From Hyperoplus lanceolatus (taxonomy: Eukaryota > Chordata > Actinopteri > Uranoscopiformes > Ammodytidae): a stretch of DNA of 64,000 nt. The notes under the pieces are model-generated. The model saw only the letters and a program-made list of their open reading frames with translations. It ran no database searches and had not been told where the DNA came from. Position numbers and translations under genes: made by a program. Location of the stretch: contig CM049411.1 of NCBI GenBank assembly GCA_026929865.2, positions 5,912,001 to 5,976,000 of the forward strand. The letters are read 5' to 3'. This document shows, one piece after another, positions 1 through 51,094 of the stretch. Position 1 is the stretch's first letter, and the number at the start of each line of letters is the position of its first letter.

Positions 1-117
1 GGCTGAAAACGGCCAAATTTCATGATAACTTCGCACCTTGAACTTGCCTCTTGTTTATATATCCGTCGCATCGCTGGTTGTTTTAACTCGAGAGGCTCAG
101 TCCATGTGACGTGGACG

Positions 118-196
118 ACACTAGTTTGTAAACGCTGCCATACTGAGATATACAGATAGTGTTTTGTGGAGCTGAAGTTACGCACTATAGCTTTAA
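118..196 (-). repeat. MITE family A fragment (internally deleted)
   Basis: Reverse-oriented fragment of the family seen whole at 7884-8223. It ends in CGCACTATAGCT followed by TTAA, with the inner stretch (cagtatggcagc in reverse) joined almost directly to the terminal repeat. The bases before it (about 30-116) resemble MITE family D. Confidence 0.75.
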
Positions 197-258
197 ATGA
201 AACCTAGAAAGTCTAGAAAATGGTTAGTTATTATTACAAACCACTGATTTTGTGCTGA

Positions 259-8565
<8,307 letters not shown>

Positions 8566-8591
8566 CATCAGAGGTATGAGGGGACGTGCAG

Positions 8592-9333
8592 GACATAATT
8601 CATACACAGTTGTCATACACTTTTCTACCTTACACATTCACACTTTCTACCTCTCACATGCACTATTCTACCTCATACACATTCTTGTATTTTGCACAAA
8701 AGGCACTTTTAACATAGAATTTTGTTTTTTTAAATCTAATTTTTCCTCGCATAGACACAAAACACGGCTCTGACACAAAATATTTTACCTTTTTTTATTT
8801 TTATATATTCTCAAAAAATACTTCTATGCAATATTCTATATGCAATATATAGACACTGTTGGTTCAGTTGTGAATATGAAACTTCAATATAAAATGTGAG
8901 AGGCAGTTTTATGTGAATGCATGCATTTTTTTATTTAAAGGTACAATAAAAAGTGTGTGGGAGCGGAATGCCATTTTTAGCACATCAAAACACAAACGGA
9001 TAAAAACGCCACTCACACACACATTATGTTGAATCCCTCATATTCACAACTGATGGAGTGTCTACATATTGCACATGAGAAGTGTATTTTGAGAATCTAC
9101 AAGGTATATTTTATGTAAGAGCCGCGTTTTGTGTGTATGCCAGGAAAAATAGTGTATGGGAATTGGAAAAGCTAAAAAAAAAAATTGTATGTTGGAAGTG
9201 TGCTCTGTGTGTGTGCAAAATAAGAATGTTTGTGAGGTAAAATTGTGAATGTGAGAGACATTATAGTGAATTTGTAATGTGTGTAATATGTTTATTTGTA
9301 CAGTATATGTAAAGGTAAAACATGAATTATGTC
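8592..9333. repeat. large foldback element in NSF 3' UTR
   Basis: The left arm starting gacataattcat (8592) is matched in reverse by the right arm ending atgaattatgtc (9333). Inner matches include acacaaaac-cggctct, tattctcaaaa-atacttct, tagacact and agttgtgaatatga. The arms are near 290 bp with a loop of about 150 bp. It starts 27 bases past the NSF stop codon. Confidence 0.88.
8945..8950 (+). promoter_or_regulatory. candidate NSF polyadenylation signal
   Basis: First AATAAA downstream of the NSF stop, about 380 bases into the presumed 3' UTR and inside the loop of the foldback element at 8592-9333. Use of this signal is inferred only. Confidence 0.35.
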
Positions 9334-9335
9334 GA

Positions 9336-9564
9336 GTGGTGGACAAAGTTTCAATCCAAGTACTTAAGTAAAATACATATACAATATACCCCTTTTAATT
9401 AAAATTGTACTTGTGACTTCAGGACATTGCTTTGTCTTCCAAATGTAGTGGAGTGGAAGTCAGAAGTTTCCAAAAAAAAAAGCAAATATTTATGTTAGTA
9501 CAGATACTGATACAATTAACTTTAACTTCAGTTCACTACATTTACTTTGTCACTGTCCACCACT
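9336..9564. repeat. MITE with GTGGTGGACAAAGT termini
   Basis: Starts gtggtggacaaagt and ends actttgtcactgtccaccac, an imperfect terminal inverted repeat, with AT-rich filler including aagtacttaagtaaaatac. It lies directly after the foldback element. Confidence 0.75.
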
Positions 9565-12500
9565 GATGATGTCCTGTACGGCCCCTCATCCAGAGGAGCT
9601 TCATAGTGATAAAGACCTTTAACAGTCCCACTGCTGCCGGCTCTGCATCGGGCTGATTGGACACATCTCCAGGCTGGAGACAGAAGACATATGTAGAAAT
9701 CTGTAAACAGGGTTCAGAGTAGTAAAGTGTACTTAGAGAACTTATTAATTTTTTTTTTTTTGTGTGTGTGTGTACCTAATCAGCTTAGAAATGTTTTTTT
9801 TTCTTAAATGTTGGCATCCACTTAAATCTAAATTGTTTTCTCCATTGAGCAATATATTACAATATTTCAAAAATACTATATTAGAATTACAATGTACAAT
9901 ACCAATCTATTTGTAATGGAGATTTCACTACTTGATGTCGCTTTTTTTATTCTACATTATTTGTTGCATTTTTATGTCAAAATAATGGTGTGCCTTAAAA
10001 GAATAGTTTAACCCACGTTTACTTCTTTATGTATTAAACAAACAAAATAAAACTTAATCAGCAGCTGCAGAAGGTTTCAGAAGAATCATTGCTCATTAGA
10101 TAACTGCTTATTCGTCATCTGTCTGTACAGGCTGCATGTAGCTTTCGCTGGCTGGAAGAAAAAAATGGTTAAAACATTGTTATCCTTTTCTTCTGCTTTC
10201 TTTTCTTGCCCCTAATGTATGTCCGATTCCTGTCCTCACTTAGGAGTCCATTATTCCAGGTTATAGGACGCTTCTTTGGTTTACATTTTGACTTAGAACT
10301 CAAAGCTTAACTAGTATTTTATGATTTTTCTTGTATTGAAAGAACTTTGTCCTTACTGCTGATATGCAACACATGAACCAAATGGGTTTTATGTCTGTTA
10401 TAAAAAAGGAAAAAGCTTAGTATGGATGGTGGGCAAGTGATATAAACATGTGTGTCTCAACACAGGTGAAGTAGACTACCGTGGCAACCCTTGTCAGTGC
10501 ATAATAACATAGCTTTTTTTGAACTCCTTCAGATGACTGAAATGATTGTCCTATATCAGTCATTCTGATCTGAATCTGTAAAACAATGAATGGTAGTGAA
10601 TATGATTAATTCTGTTGATAATGGCTTTAGTTTCAGAAGTCTGTATAAAGTTATCTAACTTGCTAATCAGTATCAGGACTGTGTGTGAGATATTAACCCC
10701 CATGAGGAGAAGTTTCCCACTGATGCAAACAACAGAAAAACTTGAGCAACGTTTCAACTCACAGACGTTTGAGCTTTTTGACACTGCCTCTGAGACGTTA
10801 TGGTATATAGTTAGCGCACGGCGGAGGAGTGTCTATAAATAAGCTTTAGACTAGACGTGAGCTCTCTCTCTCTTTCTCTCTCTCTCTCTCGGGGGGGCAA
10901 AGTGTCTGCTCTGCCTGCCTGTCTCCGCTCACTTTTTATTTGTCTCTTCTTTCGCTTAGTTGCCGAGGAACGGAAGCCTGAAAGAGGCTGGCAGGAGGAG
11001 GAGGCATGCGGGAGATATTTTCCATCTCTCTCTGTGTCTCTCTCTGTGTCTCTCTCTCTCTCTCTCTCTGTCTGTCTATCTGTCTCTCTGTCGTGCTCTC
11101 TCTCTCTCTCTGTGTGTCTCTCTCTCTCTCTCTTGCTGCATCCTTCCTTCCATCCCTGTGCGCTTCTCTGTGTATGTATGTACTAACTTGTGCCTTTTTT
11201 ACTTTACGAATAAATTAACTATAAAACTAACAAGAAGCTCTGGTATCGATGATTAAATGAATGGCCATCACAACGTAATACATCAAGGCAAAGGGGCTTG
11301 TGCTGAAATGGGGTGTTTCCAGTCAAATATCCACATAGGAATATGCAGCACTGTAAATGTTAATGTTGTCTAAACGCTGTCCAGCTTGCACAAAATCTCA
11401 ATTTACCACAGTTCCTTTTGAAAACCAGCAAAAAAAGACAAAAATCTAATCTTTACTATTTGTAGCACCTTGACATCATAAAGAAGTGCCTTAATAATTA
11501 TAATCAAGCATAACTATCACACAATTAATAACGTGTGATAATAATGTGGCATTTCAATGAGATGAACCTATTCATACATTAGCGTTTAATCTTATACAGG
11601 ATCTATGTTGCGATCTCTGCACAGCCCAACATGAAAACACAGTACGGCTGAGTCCGCTACCGTGAAACATATTCAGATTTCTTGAACCTTTCCATCATAA
11701 TTGTGGAACCAAACTAGAAAATATAAATTTTACAGGAATCAGTAAGTCAGTCCCTCATGACCATGCATCACATAGAAATGTTGTTCCTGCAAAATGTCTA
11801 CTTTTCGTCTGTTTCTAATTTCTACTAAATGATTAGCTTTAACCAATTCTTTCCTTTGTTGTGAATTGAGGAAGAATAATAGATGTTCTCATCCTAGTTA
11901 ACTAGTTAAGTTAGCAGGTTATTGCAATAAAAGTTATGAAGTGAAAAATGTTTCTCATATACAAGACATCAACATTTATAGCACTGTTTTGATGATTACT
12001 AGTTCTGTTATTTCTTTACCTGTACATTCTATAACATCTTTATCTATATATCTCTCTAAATATTGTTCTTAGCTCAACTATTCTGAAGGTTATCACAAAA
12101 GGATGTGTTCATATCTTGTTAATTGTCTGATTTATGATCTATGATATTTTCTTCTTAAAAACATAATGAAATGCATTTTTTGGACATGTACAAAGTATTT
12201 TTTTGTGTCATAAAATGAAAAAAAAAAACGCTACCTTGAATCTGTCCTGTAAAAACATTGGACACTAATATTTGTGTAGAAATGAAATACAGATTTTAAC
12301 TATATCATATACTTACACATAGATTCAAATGTACTCATAAGTTAAACATTGCCAAAGTTGCATATTTGTTCAAAGTAAACCTTTCTGAAAAAAATGTTTG
12401 ACTAAAAATATTATACTAAAGATTATTTTTTTAATGTAAGTAATCAACTGGCAAAGTTTCATGATGATATCTGATTATCTATAAGTTAAAAATGTTACCC

Positions 12501-12640
12501 TATTCACGTGCAGTGTCTTGCCCTTAACAGCCACTTCTTAAATGCTATCCAATATTCATGCTTAGCAAAAGACATTAGCACATTTCTGTATTCTGTATTG
12601 TGAAAAATCCCAATGAAAGACCAACAAACAGAATAAAATG
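9565..12640. other. NSF-WNT3 spacer, AT-rich, no gene seen
   Basis: No conserved exon is found. A CT-rich stretch lies at 10861-10895 and 11020-11135, after a TATA-like ctataaataag at 10833. The piece 12075-12180 resembles 31345-31450 (shared ctattctgaaggttat and tttatgat words), so it is probably an old dispersed repeat. Confidence 0.6.
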
Positions 12641-12672
12641 TTTAATTTTGATTGAAAGACTGTGAATTTCTA

Positions 12673-12711
<39 letters not shown>

Positions 12712-13687
12712 CGTGCGTGCGCGTGCGTGTTTGTGTACGTACACAAAAAAAAGCACAAGACAGTTTTGTTCTTCAAATATATAATCTTAGTTCAGTCATA
12801 CAGATATATACATTGTATAATAAATAATATTTATAAAAACATAACATTTACGATTATAAAATAAAAAGGGAATTATTCACTTTAAAACATTTGTACAAAA
12901 CTTTGGATATAGCGGGAGAGGTGGGAATGGGAGGGAACTGAACACAGAAAGGTATTTTTGCCCAGGTAGGGAGGGTTGCGTCACAGATGACACAAATGCT
13001 AATGCTAAGCAGCTAAGTCCTAAAGAGGGGACATCCTATAGACACTACTGGATAACTCGTATGTTTTGTTGTTGAATATAATTAATAGGGAAGCAGGTGG
13101 GAGCTGTCGGAACATGTTTTTTTTTTTTTTTCGGAAACTCCTCAGTTTGTTCCACCATTGTGGAAAGCCAGTCTTCCATCATGCACCCACGCACCCACAC
13201 ACACACACACACATCCATAAGTTTCCCAACCTTAAATTTTTTTTTTCTTCGATGATTTTAAAATCAGATGTCCATGCCTAAAAATATGTATATATTTTGA
13301 GTCAATTACAGTACCCTGTTCTTCTAAAATATCCCCCGTAAACAAAATAGTGTGACAGTTTTTATGGATTTACTGACAAAAGAACAAGTTCATAAATCAG
13401 ACTTCTTAAAAACGTCAACGGTCCAACGGAAAGGTAAAATACAATGTCACATGTCTCCTCCCACTTTTTACAGTTATAAAAGCAAATATTTCTCTAAACA
13501 AATATCTCTTAGAAAGACCTGATGTATGCATGATTTATTAGATTAAATAAACTAAAGAAAATATCTCCCAATAATCACTTGGCTCATGAGACCAGAATTA
13601 TTATTAAGCATGCTAAAGCTTGATTTGATAAATGAAAAAAAAAACAGGCAAAAATCCAGTGGGTTGTTTTTACCAAATCACTCCTCC

Positions 13688-13921
13688 TTAAAGGTGCTCA
13701 GAGGAACTTCCAGTCTGTGTTAATTCTTGCACCCCCTTTGGACAAAAGCGCTAGTGTTTTTACCACACCAGCTGTTGTTCCTGGGTGAGTGTACCCATGA
13801 CAAAGGCATTGAGAAAAACTATACAAATATAGCATTCTTTGCACTGATGGTCCCATTTGTCATTTATGATCACTAGAAGAAAAAATTAGACTGTTTAAAA
13901 GTTCCTCGTAGCACCTTTTAA
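13688..13921 (+). repeat. MITE family E, full copy
   Basis: TTAA-flanked, with ends AGGTGCTCAGAGGAACTT and AAGTTCCTCGTAGCACCT. Its interior (tggacaaaag, ccagctgttgttcctgggtg, catgacaaaggcatt) recurs at 21295-21540 with high identity. Confidence 0.88.
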
Positions 13922-15079
13922 AGATTGAATAACGTATGAATGTGTTGCATCACATCACATTTGCACAGATCGACCATGCCCTACATAACAGAGTTGTCAT
14001 TCATGAGAACTGCTGCGATTATTTTGCAACGAAAAAGAATTTGCTCATGTAATCAAATGCTCCGAAAATTCTTCCCACCTGGAGTTATGCGTGAACTGAA
14101 TAGTGCATACACATATACGTGGCGTAAAGTAGAAGTTGTTCGCTAGTTAGTGGAATGAGGCACGCTTGTTCACACACATGCTTGCATACCTCCCGTCCCA
14201 TCCCAATGGTAATATTTCAGAAATGCAAGGGCTATAAAAATCAGGCTGAAGCATATATCTTCTTCTTCCAGGCTGGACTATAGTGCAGTCGGCAATGTGG
14301 GGAGTAACACTAGCAACAGTAGTTTACAACAGACAGGACTTGTTGGCACTTTCCAAAACGTCTTGCCTTTTGCTTTTTCTGTTTTTCAGTTCAGTTCAGT
14401 TCAGTAGTTATAAAGTAGTGATGGTTTTCCTGGGGCTTCTAAAGTGTTCAGTTATCACTTAAAACAAAGTGATTTTTAAGAGGTTCGTTTAGTTAAAAAA
14501 ATAAAAAAATCTAAATAGGTAAACTAGCCGGATCGGCCAGAGAAGTGAGGTGTTAGAAAATGCTTTTTTAATTCAAAAGCAAATAGTCAAAGTTTTTTTT
14601 TTATGTTTTTTTTTTTTTTTTTTTTTTTACTTTACTGCATTTATATCACAGGTAAAACGTTGTTACTGTACATGCCGAAAACATTGTATTGGCATGAAAG
14701 GGGAAATAAATAAAGACAAATGGGGGAGGGAGGGGAGGGAGGAACGGGGTTGTGGTTCAATTCCGCAGGCAAGGGAACTAAGGGTTAATAGTGGTACAAC
14801 TCCCATAATAGCAGACTAAATCAGTGAGGTCAACACAGGACACTTTGTGGTCAGGTAGCCGATTATGGAAATGGTTGTAGTGGTTTTGGAAGACGGACTC
14901 AAAAGCAGGATTTTGTCAACAACAAAAACTGTTATCGAAGTATTCATTACTGATGTGCCATTAACCGTGTGTGTGTGTGTGTGTGTTTGTGTGTGTGCTG
15001 GTGAATATGTTCTTGTATGGGATGCAAACTGTGCAAGTCAGTTCCTGCTTTCCAAATCGCATAAACTTTCTTTTTTTCA

Positions 15080-15578
15080 ATTGATCATTAAAAGTATGTA
15101 GCCTAGTTTGCATGCAGTAGGCACACAATTGGGACATACTTTTACTTGTTTATTTCATCATAACATTGTGCCTTAAACTTGCCTCTTGCTTATATATCTG
15201 TCAAATTGTTGGTTGTTTTTACTCAAGGGCTCAGTGGATGTGACGTCACTTCAGCGGTGCAGTGGATTGTGAGAAAGAATCGCCGAAAAAAACAGCTGAT
15301 TACCACACTCAAAATCCCAACCAGATGTAGTAGGACATCTGGGGATTTTCAAGCATGCTGCATTTGAAATCATGCATTGGGACATCCTAACCATGTGTTC
15401 TAATCCATATACTTCCATACTATGTAGTATGCCAGAAAGAGATTTAGGATGTCCCAAAATGTCAAACAATACCTGGATGTCCTAAAATAGGCCTAATTCC
15501 AAATCTTTTTGTAGTAGGCTATGCAAACCAGTATGTAGTATAGGAAAAAGAAAGTATGTGATTTTGAACGCAGCCTAA
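15080..15578 (+). repeat. MITE family D copy
   Basis: Shares ttaaaagtatgta, gcatgcagtaggcacacaat, tttatttcatca and aacttgcct with the reverse of 38926-39255, and part with 30-116. It ends near agtatgtgattttgaacgca. A possible WNT3 polyadenylation signal lies inside it. Confidence 0.72.
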
Positions 15579-15784
15579 ATCTTTTTCTACCATACCAAAT
15601 AGCAGAGAAGTATGGAGTATTGGAACACAGTGTGTATAGCCTATCCGGGAAAAATGCGGGGAAAGTCGTGCAGGAGTTCGGGGGGAGTTGAAGGATAAGG
15701 ATGAGTGTGCATTGGGTAGCACTTTAGTAGTCCAAAAGTTTTTTCGTGTGTGTGTCTCTCTCTCTCTCTCTCTCTCTGTCTGTC

Positions 15785-45980
<30,196 letters not shown>

Positions 45981-48806
45981 GAGGTAAGCCTTGTTGTAGT
46001 TTGTGGAGTACGGTAAGTGGATCAATACATAGAACTTCCAGAGTTTCCAGGAGTAGAAGAAGCTTTGGGGCAGCTTGATAGTTGAATGAAGGGGAAGATT
46101 GAAATTATATTGTAAAAAAAAAAATCTTCTTTCTGTTTTCCCCCCTTCTTTGAGTCGGGCCAGGAAAAGTGTGTCTGTCTCCTAGTAGTTAAGAGAATAA
46201 GTGTCTCTTACACACATGCACACACGCTCCTACCCGTCCTCTCCTTCCCTCCCTCTCTCTGAGGTTCTTCCCTAAGGTAGATATCTTTTTCTCTCTCTCT
46301 CTCTCTACTTTTTTCTCCCTCAGGATGCCTCATCCACAGGCCCAATATTAAAGGGGGGGGTGGTGGTGGTGGGGGGGATGAGGTTTGGAGATGTCAGCTG
46401 GCAAGCCAATCACAGGAGATGGCCTTAGGTTACGAAAAAAAAATTATTATTCGTTCCCATCTGTCAATCACACGCCACCCCCTGGTAATGTGGAAAAGAA
46501 AGGAAAGAGTGAAAAGAGGGAGGGAGGGAAATGAGAGAGGGAGGTACAGGGAGGGACACATGAAAAAGGTAGAGAAGAGTTGTTACTCAACTTGTTTCAT
46601 CTGTGATCATTTGAAGAAGAAAAAAAATTAATCCCCTAAGTGGCTGTGGAGGTGAGGTTAAAAAGATGTAGGCCAGCTTCTCCGCACAAGACTCCGCGAT
46701 AATTTGTCGACGTTCGTACATGTTGACACATTGATTTTTTAGGGGTTGTGCCCTGACTAATTGATCCGGATATACGTGCATACAGTGCGACCAACACACA
46801 GACACACACACACACACAAACTTGCACGTGAACACAAGCATGATCTCTGCCCCACTCACTGGGGACATATACAGTGAATTTTCTAAATTGTTGTCCGCCC
46901 ACCCCAACAGGAGAGCACATAAAAGGGGACACAATAAAGCCATAAACTGTGGTGGTGGCTGGGCCAGGCATGCAAGGGTTATATGCTTCAGCAGCCCAAA
47001 GGCGACACATTTTACATCAATACTATTGTCATTCTGATGGGCTGGCTGTGGGGCGAGCAGCCGTGGGGACAGGGGGAGGAGGTGGGTGGGACACTTGTGA
47101 TGGACTTAGCCTGAAGTAACTAACCACTTATATGATTCACTAACAAGGAAACTGATCAGGATGAATACAAACAAGATACAACAGAGATCAAACAAAGCTA
47201 GTTGTAGTGATGACAATCTAGTCAAGAGTTTTGTCTCAAAGGATTATCAGCCGCTCTCAAGACGTGGCAGAAGCAGAGTACTTTTTGAAGGCAGTAATGA
47301 ACTAGTTTTTAACACCACAAAACATAACTTTTTTCCTTTAAATTTCTTGACACAGGATTATTTAATCTACTGCTGATTTTTCTGCTACATGTTTCTAGTC
47401 AGTGGTAACATGTTGATATTTTAGTTTTTGTGAAGATTTGTGTCTCTTTGTAGTTACATTTCGGAACAATTTACTGTTTTGTGACCTGAGGGTGTAAGTG
47501 TGTTTAAGCACGAATAGGAGGTGTGTACAAGTGAACTACAGTTGGAGGCCTTTTTGAACACATAATTGTAAACGTGAGTTAACATTTGGCTTTTTGAACG
47601 ATAAACATACACGTACACCACCAGATGATAGATTTCACAACAGATTTAGTGTGCGAAGCCATATGGAAGCCAGCTTTCGGGAGATTGGTTTCCAAGAAAG
47701 AAAGTTCATTATAGGTTCAATGACGTAGTAGGAGATGTTTTATTGTTATCATTTTGATTTAATATTGTAAAAAAAAAACAAGTGACAAATCATGTTGGTG
47801 GAGATTAAATATTTGCGATACCCAATTTAAGAAGCTTACATTTGACACCTGTGCCATTCTCTTTTTTGTAGTTCACGATACAGATTTAATAACAGGTGAC
47901 TCAAATATTGCACCTTTATCTTAGATGATTTTTAAATGTACCAGCCATGTTCATATTTGATCCTGTTTGTCTTTGCGTCTGATGTGTGTTGGGGGTTCCG
48001 TGGTGTTTTCGCTGAGGACCTCCGGGGCATGAGTGAACTGGGTTGACTAAAGGGTCTGTAAGGTCTCTCCGCAGGGGCTGGGAGCGTGCACTCTGCAGCG
48101 GGGAGGCTGAGTGCCCACCGCAGGGAGAGGGCCCAGTGACCATAGTCTGGAGGTCAGTGGTGTAGTGCCCCCCTTCACACGCCCCCTCTGTTTTATTCCT
48201 CCATAACAAAGAAGATCGGGAAACAGGCAGTGACTGAGCAGCACTCAACCTACCGCCCTGTTTTGAGAGCAGTGAGGTGGGGGGTTCCTACCGAGTCTCT
48301 AAATGTGACAATAATTGATAGATATCTTTGTGAAACTTGTATGAGGCCTGCTTGGCTCTCCAGCCGATCGCGGTGGGAAGTCTTCTGCGTTCTTACCGTT
48401 TTAAAGACGACTTTTCAACACATCAAGTCAAGATGTGGGCATGTCATCGCGGTGCTGACAATGAGGCAGGTCTGTTTTCGATCAGGAACATTGTCATGTG
48501 TTACGGCATCGTCAGAAATGTGTCTAGCTCAGCTCTGGGATTTGGATGATGGTAGCGCTGTAGGAGCGATAGACGGTGTGTAGGGCCAGCGATGGATGGG
48601 AGGAATGTGACAGTGGTCTAATTTATGAGTCCAGGCAAAGGAATCAGTCTGCGGTCTGCATCTGAACAACATTGAAACCACGTTTTCTCAGGTTGGGGCC
48701 ACAAGTGCAATGCAAACTGTCTGGCAAGGCATCAGCGACTAAGGTCAAGAACATTGGAGCCAGATTGAAATTAACTGTGACTCATCAACACTTTAGGTGG
48801 TGCTTC

Positions 48807-49168
48807 AAATGTGGAGTCAGCGATTATTGAGAATCCTTCTTGTCAAAATCCCTTTTCGTCAAAATGAGTAAATATCTTCTCATGATCCGCTACCTGTCCA
48901 TAATGTGTGTGTGCGCTGAATAGAAAATCTAGTGTTAATACACAGCCTAAGCTCTGTAAACGGTCATGTTGCAATTCATGGTGAGCTCCCTTTGTTTACA
49001 TACACCTTGTTTACATAGCTATTTACTAGGCTGTGTATTAACACCAGATATTTATTCGGCGCACACACAGTACGATAAGAAGCAGATCGGGAGGAGATAT
49101 TCACTGATTTTGACCAAAAGTGGTTTAGACAACAACTGTTCGCCAGAATCACTGACTGCACCTTTTAA
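48807..49168 (+). repeat. MITE family B, complete copy
   Basis: Starts atgtggagtcagcgattatt, ends cactgactgcacctttt and TTAA. Both halves contain the gttaatacacagcct word in inverted order. Confidence 0.85.
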
Positions 49169-50245
49169 AGTGGTGGCATTTTGTACAAACTTCTGCAAAG
49201 GAACAGTTTGCGTGTCTGCATCAGTAGGTGCACAGGAGGGGGAAGGGCCCACAGAGGACCCCTGCCGGGCCGGTTTCTACGGTGACCTGAGAAAGGCCGT
49301 AACCAGGTCCGGGCTTTTTCTCAGGCCTAATCAGCGTATTACCACAAAGCAGGACATGTGTTCGGCCCCCCCACCTCTCTACCCTCCCTACTCAATCCGA
49401 CCGGGATGGCTGGACACAGGCAGCCAATAAAACCAGGATTAAGAGGGTATCCACACACACTGGGCTGTAGCAAAAAAGTTTCTGAACACGCCCAATCCCG
49501 CCCTTCTCCCTCCCTTCACAAACTTCTTTTCAGCTTTCTTCTCCGTCTCTCATTCCTTCCATCTTTCACTTTCTTCCACTTGCTCCCTTGTTTATATCCT
49601 CTTTCTTTCAGAGCCCCTTACCCCGTAAGCTCTTCACACAATGGGGCGTCCAGAAATCCAGAAATTACTCATTTTGCCGGAGTAGTTCAGCAAATTCCCC
49701 ATGCATCTTGCCCACCTCCCCCTTAATACTCTGGATCTTGTGTTTTTTTTTGCTCTTATGATAATGAAATGTGGCCCATCACAATGACAAAGCTGTGCGT
49801 TTGTGTTTGGCTGTGTATGTGGTTGGGTGAATTTATGTGAATTCACGCTCCTTTACATATTTTTACATGAATTTGCGCTCCCCTAAATATACGCAAAATT
49901 TCAATCTTCATGATCACAAACCACATTTACTTTTGCCTTCATCTGTGAATCTGCCTGATTAATGAATACCAGATAACACAAATAAAAAGGTCCTTATGCG
50001 CAAGTGGGTTCTGTCTGTACAGGAAGTACATCGTGTTAACTAACATGATTCGTCTGGGAAATCAACATGTGCCTCTTGGTGGCTGAGAAGACTACTGCCT
50101 CACCTCCCCAGTGTCCTGGAAATGGGAGAGTGTTAAAGATAATATCAACGCCTTTTGTCAGGACTTTTTAAGACGGGCCACAAAGACGACAAGAACTCTT
50201 CCCCCCAAATAAACCTTTTTCATTAGAGCAGCAAACACTTCATCC

Positions 50246-51094
50246 ATGGGACTGTGTAAGGGAAGCGCTATTGGTTTGTGTGTGAGCTTCTCTCGACAAG
50301 GTCCCACAGGGAAGAGGCCTAAACCCTCCGCGGTCTTCAAGCCGGACACTGAGGCCGGCCTAATTAAAGGGCACTTAAGCCTCACAATGTGCGACGGTGC
50401 AGGTTGGAGTTGGTGGGGGTCCCCGTCGAGAGGGACAGAATTCATGGCACTCGTAAACAAGGGGAGTCCCGGGACAGAGGGACAGAAGAGGGCTATGTGC
50501 AAGAGACTTTGTTCACACAAGATGAAGAGTCAACAGCCTCCCCATCCCTCACCCCTCCTTAGCCAAACCCCCCTAATAACCACCTTCTTCAGAGAAGCTG
50601 CTAACACAATGCCGTCCCACTCCCCTCCTCTTGCTCTCAATCACTGTTGGGACAATGAGGGGATCCCCCCCACCACCCCACCACTCCACCACCATCACCA
50701 CCGCCACCCTTCTGCCCCTGCCGACCCCCAAACAGACACTTCTTTTATTGAAATTCTTTGGTGTTCTAATCCTCAGCTTCCTCCAGGGCCAATAATGGAC
50801 TCCCTGCGTCAGCCTTTTCCAGCTAGAGCTATCATCCAAGCCTGCCTGGGTCACAAGTCCAACACTCCCATTGGAGGAGACTGCTTTAAGCAGTGTCATT
50901 CCTGTCACATCCTTAGCTCATCTACAGGCCGCGCAAACTCCAATGCCATTGACCTTAACAACCCATTGGTACCCATGCATATTTCTATATTTTCATGTAA
51001 CAGTTGGTGGAAAGTGCTGGCAATGCAAAATACTTGTCAAGATAAATTGTTTGAAAATTTGAAATTAATTGACAAAAAGCACAGTGAATGTTGA
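50246..51094 (+). CDS. long orphan ORF, 282 codons, doubtful
   Basis: Longest open frame in the window, single exon, ATG to TGA. The translation has a proline- and histidine-rich middle (TTPPLHHHHHRHPSAP) and no domain or signal peptide that I recognise. The opposite strand is also unusually open here (50158-50520 and 50573-50908), which suggests a stop-poor composition rather than coding selection. It may be a conserved non-coding block, a lineage-specific gene or chance. Confidence 0.15.
   Translation: MGLCKGSAIGLCVSFSRQGPTGKRPKPSAVFKPDTEAGLIKGHLSLTMCDGAGWSWWGSPSRGTEFMALVNKGSPGTEGQKRAMCKRLCSHKMKSQQPPHPSPLLSQTPLITTFFREAANTMPSHSPPLALNHCWDNEGIPPTTPPLHHHHHRHPSAPADPQTDTSFIEILWCSNPQLPPGPIMDSLRQPFPARAIIQACLGHKSNTPIGGDCFKQCHSCHILSSSTGRANSNAIDLNNPLVPMHISIFSCNSWWKVLAMQNTCQDKLFENLKLIDKKHSEC

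Larger units (their letters stand above)
12641..15784 (-). other. wnt3: WNT3 downstream region and probable 3' UTR
   Basis: Minus-strand AATAAA words (plus TTTATT) occur at 15149-15154 and 13534-13539, so the WNT3 transcript could end about 0.6 or 2.2 kb past the stop. The stretch contains (TG)n at 12675-12709, MITE family E (13688-13921), a poly-T at about 14610-14630 and MITE family D (15080-15578). No other coding exon is seen. Confidence 0.5.
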
